64,000 nucleotides of DNA from Pseudoxanthomonas helianthi (lineage in GTDB: Bacteria > Pseudomonadota > Gammaproteobacteria > Xanthomonadales > Xanthomonadaceae), in the NCBI RefSeq assembly GCF_017939625.1, contig NZ_JAGKTC010000004.1:62001-126000 (forward strand). The letters run 5' to 3'. The notes beneath the pieces are model-generated. The model worked only from the letters and a program-made list of their open reading frames with translations. It ran no database searches and was not told where the DNA came from. Both the position numbers and the translations under genes were made by a program. Of the stretch, positions 31,276-39,569 are shown in pieces (the stretch's first letter is position 1; each line of letters begins with the position of its first letter).

Positions 31276-32364
31276 ATCCATGCCGGGAATTCTTGGCGAG
31301 ACTTCGCCGACATCGCCGCACTGCGCGCGATGGCGCAAGGCCTGGTCGATCAGCACCAGCGCGACCATCGCCTCGGCGATAGGCGTGGCGCGGATGCCGA
31401 CGCAGGGATCGTGGCGACCGGTGGTGACCACCTCGATGGCATTGCCATCGATGTCGATGCTCTGCCCCGGCAGGCGCAGGCTGGAGGTCGGCTTCAGCGC
31501 GATGGAAGCGGTGACCGCCTGCCCGGTGGAAATGCCGCCAAGGATGCCGCCCGCATGGTTCGACAGGAACCCTTGCATGCTCATCAGGTCGCGATGTTGC
31601 GTGCCCTTCTGCGCCACGCTGGCGAAGCCGTCGCCGATTTCCACGCCCTTCACTGCGTTGATGCTCATCAGGGCGGAAGCCAGTTCGCCGTCGAGCTTGC
31701 CGTAGATCGGTTCGCCCCAGCCCGGCGGCACGTTGTCGGCGACCACGTTGACGCGCGCACCGACCGAATCGCCGGACTTGCGCAGCGCGTCCATGTAGCT
31801 TTCCAGCTCCGGCACCTGCACGGCGCAGGGCCAGAAGAACGGGTTGCCTTCGACCGCGTTCCAGTCGAATGCATTCGGCGTAATGTCGCCCAACTGCGCC
31901 AGGTACCCGCGCACGACGATGCCGAACTTCTCCGCCAGCCACTTCTTGGCGACGACGGCCGCCGCGACACGCATCGTGGTTTCGCGCGCCGACGAACGCC
32001 CGCCGCCGCGCGGATCGCGAATGCCGTACTTCTGCCAGTAGCTGTAGTCGGCGTGGCCCGGGCGGAACTGCCGGGCGATGTTCGCGTAGTCCTTGCTGCG
32101 CTGGTCGGTATTGCGGATCAGCAACGCGATCGGCGTGCCGGTGGTCCGGCCTTCGTACACGCCGCTGAGGATCTCGACCTCGTCGGCCTCGTGCCTCGCC
32201 GAGGTATGCCGGGTCTTGCCGGTGGCGCGGCGCTGCAGATCGTGGGCGAATTCCTCCGCCGCGATTTCCAGCCCCGGCGGGCAACCGTCGATCACGCAGC
32301 CGATGGCCGGGCCGTGCGACTCGCCGAAGGTGGTGACGCGGAACAGATGGCCAAATGTATTCAC
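31261..32364 (-). CDS. aroC: Chorismate synthase
   Basis: It makes chorismate from EPSP using reduced FMN, the last shared step of aromatic synthesis. The protein has 367 aa. FMN/substrate motifs are [18 protein letters not shown] at the start, the [10 protein letters not shown] stretch, and RHDPC near the end. The start is a GTG at 32364; an in-frame upstream extension lacks conservation. The last residues, VGAT followed by TAA, are encoded by a palindromic repeat. Confidence 0.96.
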   Translation of the reverse strand: MNTFGHLFRVTTFGESHGPAIGCVIDGCPPGLEIAAEEFAHDLQRRATGKTRHTSARHEADEVEILSGVYEGRTTGTPIALLIRNTDQRSKDYANIARQFRPGHADYSYWQKYGIRDPRGGGRSSARETTMRVAAAVVAKKWLAEKFGIVVRGYLAQLGDITPNAFDWNAVEGNPFFWPCAVQVPELESYMDALRKSGDSVGARVNVVADNVPPGWGEPIYGKLDGELASALMSINAVKGVEIGDGFASVAQKGTQHRDLMSMQGFLSNHAGGILGGISTGQAVTASIALKPTSSLRLPGQSIDIDGNAIEVVTTGRHDPCVGIRATPIAEAMVALVLIDQALRHRAQCGDVGEVSPRIPGMDVGAT

Positions 32365-32376
32365 GATTGCTTCTTT

Positions 32377-32412
32377 TTGCTCGTCATTCCCGCGAAGGCG
32401 GGAATCGCTCTT
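32377..32412. repeat. Left 36-bp inverted repeat of GIY-YIG cassette (dRS3-like core)
   Basis: This arm runs from TTGCTCGTC to AATCGCTCTT and contains the 20-bp palindrome ATTCCCGCGAAGGCGGGAAT. It is the exact reverse complement of 32773-32808. The arm is followed by a short tandem echo (CGCTCTT). It ends 12 bp upstream of the aroC start codon. Confidence 0.9.
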
Positions 32413-32440
32413 CGCTCTTGCCTTTAAAGTCGGCAGCACG

Positions 32441-32731
32441 CTATCCAACAATGTCGTCCCACAAGTCCCGCCACTCGGGATTAGCCTCCTGCACCAGCCG
32501 CAGCTTCCACTCCCTGCTCCACTTCTTCAGTTGCTTTTCTCGCGAGATCGCCGTATCCATCGTTCCGTGCAACTCGTACCAGACCAGCGTCGTCACGTCG
32601 TACCGCTTGGTGAAGCCTTCAACGACATGCTCGCGGTGTTGCCAGGTTCTTGCGACCAGATCGCTGGTGACGCCAATGTAAAGGGTGCCTCTCCTTCCGG
32701 TCGCCAGGATATAGACGGCGGGCTGTTTCAT
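32441..32731 (-). CDS. Small GIY-YIG nuclease domain protein
   Basis: This is a stand-alone GIY-YIG domain of 96 aa. The motif is present as VYIL at about residues 6-9 and LYIG at 17-20. The usual Arg (R28 region, ARTWQHR), Glu (E65, REKQLKKW) and Asn (N84, NPEW) positions are kept, so it may be active on DNA. A ribosome site AGGATG precedes the Met. It fills the gap between prmB and aroC, exactly inside two 36-bp inverted repeats. The biological role of this family is not established. Confidence 0.9.
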   Translation of the reverse strand: MKQPAVYILATGRRGTLYIGVTSDLVARTWQHREHVVEGFTKRYDVTTLVWYELHGTMDTAISREKQLKKWSREWKLRLVQEANPEWRDLWDDIVG

Positions 32732-32772
32732 GGCATCCTGCCACTTGGGTCGCGCGAAGCAAAATCAAAAGC

Positions 32773-32808
32773 AAGAGCGATTCCCGCCTTCGCGGGAATG
32801 ACGAGCAA
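32773..32808. repeat. Right 36-bp inverted repeat of GIY-YIG cassette
   Basis: Exact reverse complement of 32377-32412, with the same ATTCCC-N8-GGGAAT palindrome. It ends 4 bp from the prmB stop codon. Confidence 0.9.
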
Positions 32809-32812
32809 TAAA

Positions 32813-33742
32813 TCAAGGACGCGCGTCCGCCAACTCACGGATGCGCGGGTGGTGCACGATCAGTTCGGAGCACTCGACCGCGAAGATGCCCATCTGCCCG
32901 ACCTTGAACTCGATCCAGACGAATTCCACGTCCGGCAACAGCTTGACCAGCGCACGCTCGGATTCGCCGACTTCGCAGATCAGCAGGCCATCCTGGCTCA
33001 GGTGCAGTGGTGCGTCGCGCAGGATCTTCAGCACCAGGTCCAGGCCGTCGTCGCCGGCGCGCAGGCCCAGCTCGGGCTCGTAGGAATATTCCTTCGGCAG
33101 CGCGTCGGTTTCGTCGTTGGTGACGTACGGCGGGTTGGTGACGATCAGGTCGTAGTGCGTGCCGAGCAGGCCATCGAACAGGTTCGACTTGAGGAAATGC
33201 ACGTTGTCGGCATGCAGGCGCTGCTTGTTCTCGGCGGCCAGCGCCAGCGCGTCGTCGCTGATGTCGATGCCGTAGACGTGCCAGTCGGGGTTGTAATGAC
33301 CCATCGCAATGGCGATGCAACCCGAACCGGTGCACAGGTCCAGCGCGCGATGCACCGGACGCCCGCCCAGCCACGGCTCGAAGCCGGCTTCGATCAGCTC
33401 GGCGATCGGCGAGCGCGGCACCAGCGCGCGCGCGTCGCTCTTGAAGCTGAGCCCGGCGAACCACGCTTCCCCGGTGAGGTAGGCGGCGGGAATGCGCTCG
33501 TCGATGCGGCGCGCGAACAGGGCGAGGATCTCCGCTTTCTCCGCCGCGGTCACCCGTGCCTGCCCATAGGCCGGCCCGATGTCCGGCGGCAGGTGCAAGG
33601 TGTGCAGGACGATGTGGGTGGCCTCGTCCAGCGCGTTGTCGTGGCTGTGGCCGAAGGTCAGGCCGGCCGCGTTGAAACGGCTGGCGCCGTAGCGGATCAG
33701 GTCGATGATCGAGTGCAGTTCGGCGGCCGGATCGGCGGTCAT
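32813..33742 (-). CDS. prmB: 50S ribosomal protein L3 N5-glutamine methyltransferase
   Basis: This SAM-dependent enzyme methylates a Gln of ribosomal protein L3. The protein has 309 aa. The SAM motif [14 protein letters not shown] is at about 134-147 and NPPY at 203-206. The N-terminal helical domain carries [19 protein letters not shown], a PrmB hallmark that separates it from PrmC. The Met at 33742 is preferred to longer in-frame starts. The aroC downstream neighbour is typical for prmB. Confidence 0.95.
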   Translation of the reverse strand: MTADPAAELHSIIDLIRYGASRFNAAGLTFGHSHDNALDEATHIVLHTLHLPPDIGPAYGQARVTAAEKAEILALFARRIDERIPAAYLTGEAWFAGLSFKSDARALVPRSPIAELIEAGFEPWLGGRPVHRALDLCTGSGCIAIAMGHYNPDWHVYGIDISDDALALAAENKQRLHADNVHFLKSNLFDGLLGTHYDLIVTNPPYVTNDETDALPKEYSYEPELGLRAGDDGLDLVLKILRDAPLHLSQDGLLICEVGESERALVKLLPDVEFVWIEFKVGQMGIFAVECSELIVHHPRIRELADARP

Positions 33743-33834
33743 GGGCGGTGTTCGGCGTAATGGAGGCCGGATTATAGGGCGTTGCCCGCGATGCGTCGGT
33801 ATCATGTGGAACCGTTCCAAGCCCTCGGACCGAC

Positions 33835-34488
33835 ATGTTCAACCGCAAGATCGGCGTCATCCTGCTCGTCGCGCTGGCCGCGGGCCTCGGCCTGCTGGCG
33901 GCGCAATGGTTCTTCGGCGGCAAGTCCGCCGGTGCGCAATGGCCGGAAACCCAGGCGGTGACGATGTTCGCCAAGCCGCGTCCGCTGCCGGCGTTCTCGC
34001 TGCGCCAGTCCGACGGCACGCAGCTGACCTCCGGCGAATTGAACGGGCACTGGACCGTGGTGTTCCTCGGCTTCACTTCGTGCCCCGACGTGTGTCCCAC
34101 CACGCTGGCCGAACTCGCGCAGGCACAGAAGCAATGGCAGGCACTGCCCGACGGCACCCGGCCGCGCGTGCTGTTCGTTTCGGTCGACCCGGAACGCGAT
34201 ACGCCGACCCGCATCGGCGAATACGCGCACGGGTTCAGCACCGAAACGCTGGCCGCGACCGCGGACGTGCCTGCCCTGGAGGAATTCGCCCGCGCGCTGG
34301 GCTTCGTGTTCATGAAGGTGCCGGGCGCGCATTACGCCGAGAACCCGCAGGACTACAGCATGGATCACTCGGCCAATCTCGCCGTGATCGATCCGCAGGG
34401 GCGCATGGCCGGGATGATCCGTCCGCCGTTCCAGCCGCGGGCCATCGCCAGCGACCTGACCGCGCTGACCAAGGCCACGGCACCGTGA
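33835..34488 (+). CDS. SCO1/SenC family copper chaperone
   Basis: This membrane-anchored thioredoxin-fold protein delivers copper to cytochrome c oxidase or acts as a thiol reductase. The protein has 217 aa with an N-terminal anchor at about 5-28. Copper ligands C83 and C87 are in [10 protein letters not shown], and the distal His is in [10 protein letters not shown] near residue 178. It overlaps psd by 4 bp. No oxidase genes are nearby. Confidence 0.95.
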   Translation: MFNRKIGVILLVALAAGLGLLAAQWFFGGKSAGAQWPETQAVTMFAKPRPLPAFSLRQSDGTQLTSGELNGHWTVVFLGFTSCPDVCPTTLAELAQAQKQWQALPDGTRPRVLFVSVDPERDTPTRIGEYAHGFSTETLAATADVPALEEFARALGFVFMKVPGAHYAENPQDYSMDHSANLAVIDPQGRMAGMIRPPFQPRAIASDLTALTKATAP

Positions 34489-35324
34489 GTCCCCTGACCG
34501 CGCTGACCTATGTGCTGCCGCACCGGCTGCTGTCGTCGCTGGCGCGGCGACTGGCATATTCGCGAAACCCGGCGATCAAGCAGTGGCTGATCGACGCGGT
34601 GGTGCGCAGGTTCGGGGTCGATCTGGACGAAGCCGCCGAATCCGATCCACGCGCCTATCCGAGCTTCAACGCCTTCTTCACCCGTGCGCTGAAGCCCGGC
34701 GCGCGGATCGCCGACGCCGATCCGCGCGCCTTGCTGATGCCGGCCGACGGGCACATCAGCCAGTGCGGCCCGATCAAGGGCGGGACGATCTTCCAGGCCA
34801 AGGGCCGTTCGTTCACCGCCGCCGAATTGCTGGGCGATGCGGAAGCGGCGAAGCCGTTCGAAAACGGCCTGTTCGCCACCGTCTACCTGTCGCCACGCGA
34901 TTATCACCGCGTGCACATGCCTTGGACCGGCACGTTGCGCGAAACCGTGCATGTGCCGGGCCGCTTGTTCAGCGTCGGCACCGCCGCAGTGCGCGACGTG
35001 CCGCGATTGTTCGCACGCAACGAACGCCTGGTCTGCCACTTCGACACCGATTTCGGCCCGATGGCCTGCGTGATGGTCGGCGCGTTGCTGGTGTCCGGGG
35101 TGGAAACGGTGTGGAGCGGCGTGGAGATTCCCGCCTATGCGGACCGCATCACCAGGAAGGATTGGCACGACAAGGGCATCGTGGTCGAACGCTTTGCCGA
35201 GATGGCGCGATTCAACTACGGCTCGACGGTCATTGTTCTGTTGCCGCCCGGGGTGGCGGAACTCGACGCCGGCCTGGGCGCGGAGACGCCGGTCAAGTTG
35301 GGGCAACGGCTAGCGACGTTGTAG
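34485..35324 (+). CDS. psd: Phosphatidylserine decarboxylase
   Basis: It makes phosphatidylethanolamine at the inner membrane. It is synthesised as a proenzyme that cleaves itself to form a pyruvoyl group. The protein has 279 aa, with the cleavage site G246-S247 in [12 protein letters not shown]. Other family signatures are [15 protein letters not shown] and [13 protein letters not shown]. The start is a GTG at 34485 overlapping the SCO1 stop. The stop codon TAG lies in the first bases of a REP-like repeat. Confidence 0.96.
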   Translation: MSPLTALTYVLPHRLLSSLARRLAYSRNPAIKQWLIDAVVRRFGVDLDEAAESDPRAYPSFNAFFTRALKPGARIADADPRALLMPADGHISQCGPIKGGTIFQAKGRSFTAAELLGDAEAAKPFENGLFATVYLSPRDYHRVHMPWTGTLRETVHVPGRLFSVGTAAVRDVPRLFARNERLVCHFDTDFGPMACVMVGALLVSGVETVWSGVEIPAYADRITRKDWHDKGIVVERFAEMARFNYGSTVIVLLPPGVAELDAGLGAETPVKLGQRLATL

Positions 35325-35420
35325 GAGCGCCCTTCAGGGCGCGACCGCAGCCAGAGCGATTCGCGAATATTTTCTACGGCGCCGGAATGCACCCGGTCGC
35401 GCCCTGAAGGGCGCTCCTAC
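35321..35420. repeat. REP-like inverted repeat (GTAGGAGCGCCCTTCAGGGC family)
   Basis: Arms of 27 bp at 35321-35347 and 35394-35420 are reverse complements, and each contains its own small CCCTTCAGGG palindrome. It sits between the convergent psd and the small basic gene, and its first bases supply the psd TAG stop. The same family occurs at 53090-53158. Confidence 0.88.
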
Positions 35421-35442
35421 AAACCGGTGAAGCAGTTCCATC

Positions 35443-35625
35443 CTAGGATTTGGATTTGGGCTTCGCTTCGGCCGGAACCGTTTTGCCTTGCAGCTCCAAT
35501 CCGTATTGATGATCGTATACGTACGATCTTCGCCTGCTGACGGCGAGTTCCTTGCCACCGGGCTTCGAGCCCGCCGGTTTGCCCTTCATCGCATTCGTGA
35601 CGCCAGCCTTCTTCTTGGATGCCAT
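35443..35625 (-). CDS. Small basic protein of unknown function
   Basis: This 60-aa protein starts MASKKKAGVTNAMKGKPAG and ends in a Lys/Ser run (KPKSKS). It is strongly basic, with RRRSYVYDHQYGLELQGK in the middle and no signal peptide or membrane segment. A very good ribosome site, GAGGAGG, lies 5-6 bases before the Met, which argues for a real gene. It starts 29 bp after the lytic transglycosylase and may share its transcript. I do not recognise the family. Confidence 0.65.
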   Translation of the reverse strand: MASKKKAGVTNAMKGKPAGSKPGGKELAVSRRRSYVYDHQYGLELQGKTVPAEAKPKSKS

Positions 35626-35654
35626 GCTGCCTCCTCGAGCGACCACAATGCGGC

Positions 35655-37250
35655 CTACTTCCCGCACCCTTCCAGCTTGATCCTCTGCCCCGGCTTGACC
35701 GTATAGCCGGGCGCGCGCAGGCCATTGGCCTTGGCCAGTTCCTTCAGGCTGCAATCGTGCTTGTCGGCGATCTTGCCCAGCGTATCGCCGCGCCCGACCT
35801 TGATGGTGCGCGCCGGCTTTTCCTTGCCTTTCGGCTTTTCCTTCGCGCGCGGCTTTTCTTCCGCCTTCGACTCGGCCGGATCGTCCGGCAACTGGACCAA
35901 CTGGCTGACATCGCCGACCGAGACACGGCCTTCCGGCAGCGGCGCACGCGTTATGGCCGCATTGACGTTCGCCGCCATCAGCGTGCGCGCCAGCTCCGCG
36001 CGCGGGCCATTGAGGCAGTGGCGGCTGTACAGCGCGGCGATGCGCGTGTTGGCGTTCAAGGTCACCCCCGGCGCGAGATAGCTCTCGGCCTGGTAGCGGG
36101 GATTGAGGTTGCGCAACGTGCGCATGTAGCCGTCGCGGGTGCCGGTGGTGCCCAGGCACATGGTCAGTTCGTAGATCGAGGTCGGCTTGAGCAGCTTCAG
36201 CGGCGCCGGCTGCGGCGCTACGCGCGGGAAATCGAGCCCGTATTGGCGCGGATGCAGGAACAACCAAGCCGCGGCGATCACCATCGGCACGTAGTCGCGG
36301 GTTTCGGCCGGGAACTGGTTGTACACGCGTTCGTCCCAGAAACTCACCCCCGGATACTGCCGGTACACGCGCAACGCGCGGCCCTCGCCGCCGTTGTACG
36401 CGGCCAGCGACAGCTCGACGCTGTTGCCCAGTTCGGCGAAGCGCTCGCTCATGTACTCCGCGCTGGCCTGCGCGGACGAACGCGGGTCGAACCGGGTATC
36501 GAAGCCGGTATCGTCGCGGCCCAGGCCGAAGCGCGTGCCGGTGGCGTACATGAACTGCATCGGCCCGGCAGCGCCGGCGCGCGAGCTGACGTGCACCTTG
36601 CCGTTCGACTCCTTGGCCATGATGCCGAACAGCATCGCCTCGGGCAGGCCCTGGCGCTCCCATTGCGGCCACATCATGAAGCGCATGTTCTGGTAGTTCT
36701 CGTAGCTGTCCACCAGCGAGCTGCGCATGTCGGTCAGCCAGCGGCGGATGCCGGCCTGCACCGCCGGGTTGTACTGCACCATGCGATCGAAGGCGTGGCG
36801 GTTGTCGTCCAGCTTGGCCGCGCCCTGCTGCGCCTGTGGCGTGCTGGTGGTGGCGCCCGCCGCGGCCGGAACATGGTCGTCTTCGAGCGGCTCGTCGCTG
36901 CTTTCCTCGTCTTCATCGGGCGACTGCGCATCGACGTTCGCCTTCAGCAGCCGCTTGAACGCGGCCAGCTGGGTGTTGAGTTCGCAGCCGCGCTGCTTCG
37001 CGCAGGCATCGATCACGTCTTCCATGTCCTCCAGCGCGGCATCGCCTTCGGCGGTGCCCTTGGGGTCGCCGTTGGCCACCAGCAGCAGCGCGTCGCGGTA
37101 GCGCTTTTCGGCGGCGGCCATGCGCTGGTCGAGGGCGTCGATGGCGACGCGATCCTTGGCCGAGACGCGTTGGGCGGAGGCGGGAGCCGCAAGCACCAAC
37201 AGCGCGGCGGAAAGGGGAACGAGGCGCAGGAACCGGGACAGATCGGACAT
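35655..37250 (-). CDS. Membrane-bound/secreted lytic transglycosylase with LysM (MltD-like)
   Basis: It cleaves peptidoglycan glycan strands in the periplasm. The protein has 531 aa. A signal peptide (to about residue 26, ending ASAQ) is followed by a helical region, an acidic linker (about 109-126), an SLT domain with catalytic E214 in MAKESNGKVH and the later GPMQFMYATGTRFGLG and AAYNGGEGR motifs, a Lys/Pro/Glu linker and one C-terminal LysM (about 482-527). No lipobox is seen. The Met at 37250 matches the signal peptide. Confidence 0.92.
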   Translation of the reverse strand: MSDLSRFLRLVPLSAALLVLAAPASAQRVSAKDRVAIDALDQRMAAAEKRYRDALLLVANGDPKGTAEGDAALEDMEDVIDACAKQRGCELNTQLAAFKRLLKANVDAQSPDEDEESSDEPLEDDHVPAAAGATTSTPQAQQGAAKLDDNRHAFDRMVQYNPAVQAGIRRWLTDMRSSLVDSYENYQNMRFMMWPQWERQGLPEAMLFGIMAKESNGKVHVSSRAGAAGPMQFMYATGTRFGLGRDDTGFDTRFDPRSSAQASAEYMSERFAELGNSVELSLAAYNGGEGRALRVYRQYPGVSFWDERVYNQFPAETRDYVPMVIAAAWLFLHPRQYGLDFPRVAPQPAPLKLLKPTSIYELTMCLGTTGTRDGYMRTLRNLNPRYQAESYLAPGVTLNANTRIAALYSRHCLNGPRAELARTLMAANVNAAITRAPLPEGRVSVGDVSQLVQLPDDPAESKAEEKPRAKEKPKGKEKPARTIKVGRGDTLGKIADKHDCSLKELAKANGLRAPGYTVKPGQRIKLEGCGK

Positions 37251-37417
37251 CGGATCGCAAAGCAGGGAAAAAGGGAGGTTATCCGGGGGCCGCCGCCGCC
37301 GACAAGCTTGACAGCGCGGGCCGGGCACGCCCCCGAGGCTTTTGCGACCGTTCACGGCGCGACAAGTTCAACCGCTAGAATCGCCGCTCGATCCGCTGAC
37401 CAACGCCAAGGAAACCC

Positions 37418-38923
37418 ATGGACCCCATCCTGATCGGCAAGGGCGTCACCGACGACATCGCCGTCGCCTTGCTGCCGAAGTTCGGCAACCGCCACGGCTT
37501 GACCGCCGGCGCTACCGGCACCGGCAAGACCGTGACCCTGATGACCCTGGCCGAAGGCTTCTCGCGGATCGGCGTGCCGGTATTCATGGCCGACGTGAAG
37601 GGCGACGTGGCCGGACTGGCGGTCGCCGGCGACGGCAACGAGAAGGTGGTGCAGCGGGCCAAGGACATCGGCGTGGATGGCTGGTCGCCCGCCGCCAGCC
37701 CGGTGGTTTTCTGGGACCTGTACGGCAAGCTCGGCCACCCGGTGCGCACCACGGTCAGCGAGATGGGCCCGACCCTGCTGGCCCGCATCCTGGAATTGAA
37801 CGACACCCAGAGCGGCGTGCTGGAAATCGTGTTCAAGCTGGCCGACGACCGCGGCCTGCTGCTGCTCGACCTGGAAGACCTGCGCGCCCTGCTCGCCCTG
37901 GTCGCCGAGGAGCGCAAGGACATCTCCACCAGCTACGGCCTGGTCAGCGCGCAGTCGATCGGCGCGATCCAGCGCGCGCTGCTGCAGATCGAACAGCAGG
38001 GCGGCGACCGCTTCTTCGGCGAGCCGGCGCTGGAACTGTCCGACCTGATGCGGACGAACACCGACGGCCGCGGCGTGATCTCGATCCTCGCCGCCGACCA
38101 GCTGATTTTGAAGCCACGCCTGTATTCCAGCTTCCTGCTGTGGCTGCTGTCCGAGCTGTTCGAAAACCTGCCGGAAGTCGGCGACCTCGACAAGCCGAAG
38201 CTGGTGTTCTTCTTCGACGAAGCGCACCTGCTGTTCGACGACGCGCCGCCGGCCCTGCAGCAACGCATCGAACAGGTCGTGCGCCTGATCCGCTCCAAGG
38301 GCGTGGGCGTGTACTTCTGCTCGCAGTTCCCCGACGACGTGCCGGACAACATCCTCGGCCAGCTCGGCAACCGCGTGCAGCATGCGTTGCGCGCGTTCAC
38401 GCCGCGCGACCAGAAGGCGGTGAAGACCGCGGCCGAGACCTTCGTGCCCAACCCGAAACTCAATGTCGCCGAAGCCATCTCCAAGCTCGGCGTCGGCGAG
38501 GCATTGGTGTCGACGCTGCAGGACAAGGGCGTGCCCTCGCCGGTGCAGCAGACCCTGGTCGCCCCGCCGCGTTGCCGGATGGGCGCGATCAGCGAGGCCG
38601 AACGCAGCCAGGTGCGCGCGGGCAGCCCGGTCGGCGGCAAGTACGACAATGCGGTGGATCGCGAATCCGCCGCGGAAATGCTGGCGAAAAAGGCCGAAGC
38701 CAGGACCGAGGCCGCCGCTGCGCCAAAGGCGAAGACCGCGAGGGACGACGATCCCGACACCGGCGGTTTCGGCGAGGCGGTCAAGGGCGTGCTGTTCGGC
38801 ACCGGCCGTCGCCAGGGCGTGGTCGAGACCATGGCCAAGCAGACCGCGCGCACCGTCGGCAGCCAGGTCGGCCGGCAGATCCTGCGTGGCCTGCTGGGCG
38901 GCATCTTCGGCGGACGGAGATGA
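37418..38923 (+). CDS. HerA/DUF853-family ATPase (YjgR-like)
   Basis: This is a predicted P-loop ATPase of 501 aa related to HerA/FtsK-type helicases, role unproven. Walker A GATGTGKT is at residues 31-38 and Walker B in [12 protein letters not shown] near 265. A sensor-like [26 protein letters not shown] region follows. The C-terminal 100 residues are Ala/Lys-rich and end in a Gly/Arg tail. Its stop overlaps the start of the next gene. Confidence 0.92.
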   Translation: MDPILIGKGVTDDIAVALLPKFGNRHGLTAGATGTGKTVTLMTLAEGFSRIGVPVFMADVKGDVAGLAVAGDGNEKVVQRAKDIGVDGWSPAASPVVFWDLYGKLGHPVRTTVSEMGPTLLARILELNDTQSGVLEIVFKLADDRGLLLLDLEDLRALLALVAEERKDISTSYGLVSAQSIGAIQRALLQIEQQGGDRFFGEPALELSDLMRTNTDGRGVISILAADQLILKPRLYSSFLLWLLSELFENLPEVGDLDKPKLVFFFDEAHLLFDDAPPALQQRIEQVVRLIRSKGVGVYFCSQFPDDVPDNILGQLGNRVQHALRAFTPRDQKAVKTAAETFVPNPKLNVAEAISKLGVGEALVSTLQDKGVPSPVQQTLVAPPRCRMGAISEAERSQVRAGSPVGGKYDNAVDRESAAEMLAKKAEARTEAAAAPKAKTARDDDPDTGGFGEAVKGVLFGTGRRQGVVETMAKQTARTVGSQVGRQILRGLLGGIFGGRR

Positions 38924-39417
38924 GCCGCATGCGCCCGCGGATCCTCGTCGCCCTGCCCTTCGCGCTGGCCATCGCCGCATGCCAGCCGCAGCCCGCGCCC
39001 GCTCCGGTTGCCGCGCCGGCGGCGGACGCGTCCGCGACGCAACCGTCCGCCGGGGCGACTGCGCAGGACGACAAGTCCCCCACGCCCGCCGGCACCGATG
39101 TCGTTTCGGTGGTAGACAACACGCCAATGGCCCATGTCGAAGCGGCTTCCGGCACGCAGCTCGACGGCAAGTCGCTGGCCGGCAAGTTCAGCGACGGCGA
39201 ATCGGTGCTGGAACTGCGTGCCGATGGTAGTTACGTCCAGACCCTGCGGGTGGCCGGCAGCACCATCGACAGCGACGGCCACTGGGCGCCCGACGGCGCA
39301 CACGCGGTCAAGCTCGACCCGAACAGCAAGCAAGCCGAAGACGTGCGCTTCGAGGTGGCTTCCGCCGACCTGCTCAAGGGCGCCGATGGCCGCGAATTCA
39401 AACGCATCGTCGAATAA
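38920..39417 (+). CDS. Predicted lipoprotein of unknown function
   Basis: This 165-aa protein has a type II signal peptide with lipobox LAIAAC, giving lipidation at C21. A Pro/Ala/Thr-rich linker of about 50 residues leads to a beta-rich domain ([32 protein letters not shown]) of the copper-resistance NlpE-like or META-like style. It overlaps the upstream ATPase gene by 4 bp (ATGA). Confidence 0.8.
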   Translation: MSRMRPRILVALPFALAIAACQPQPAPAPVAAPAADASATQPSAGATAQDDKSPTPAGTDVVSVVDNTPMAHVEAASGTQLDGKSLAGKFSDGESVLELRADGSYVQTLRVAGSTIDSDGHWAPDGAHAVKLDPNSKQAEDVRFEVASADLLKGADGREFKRIVE

Positions 39418-39497
39418 GGGCGGGCAGGGCACGTCATCGACCAGCGAAATGGGAAAGTTCGGGCCCCCAAAGCCTTCTCCAGCAAGTAGGATGGTCA

Positions 39498-39511
39498 TGA
39501 CAACGTTGGAC
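39498..39511. promoter_or_regulatory. Palindromic operator-like motif upstream of the GH3 fusion
   Basis: TGACAACGTTGGAC is built on the palindrome CAACGTTG. The identical 14 bases occur on the opposite strand at 48645-48658 in front of the TonB receptor, which makes a shared repressor site plausible. It lies 59-72 bp upstream of the chosen start codon. Confidence 0.55.
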
Positions 39512-39569
39512 TCGCGTGCGTCGCCCGCTTCGGGTCGGGCATGCCGTCCCCAACTGCCGGTGCCGATCC

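Noticed and set aside
32365..32451. N-terminal extension of aroC through the inverted repeat
   Set aside because: The extension is translated repeat sequence ([12 protein letters not shown]) and the conserved protein begins at the GTG at 32364.
39516..39569. GTG start for the sialidase-like/GH3 fusion
   Set aside because: It would start only 5 bp past the operator-like motif, has no ribosome site, and adds residues unlike a signal peptide; the ATG at 39570 is preferred, though it too lacks a clear ribosome site.
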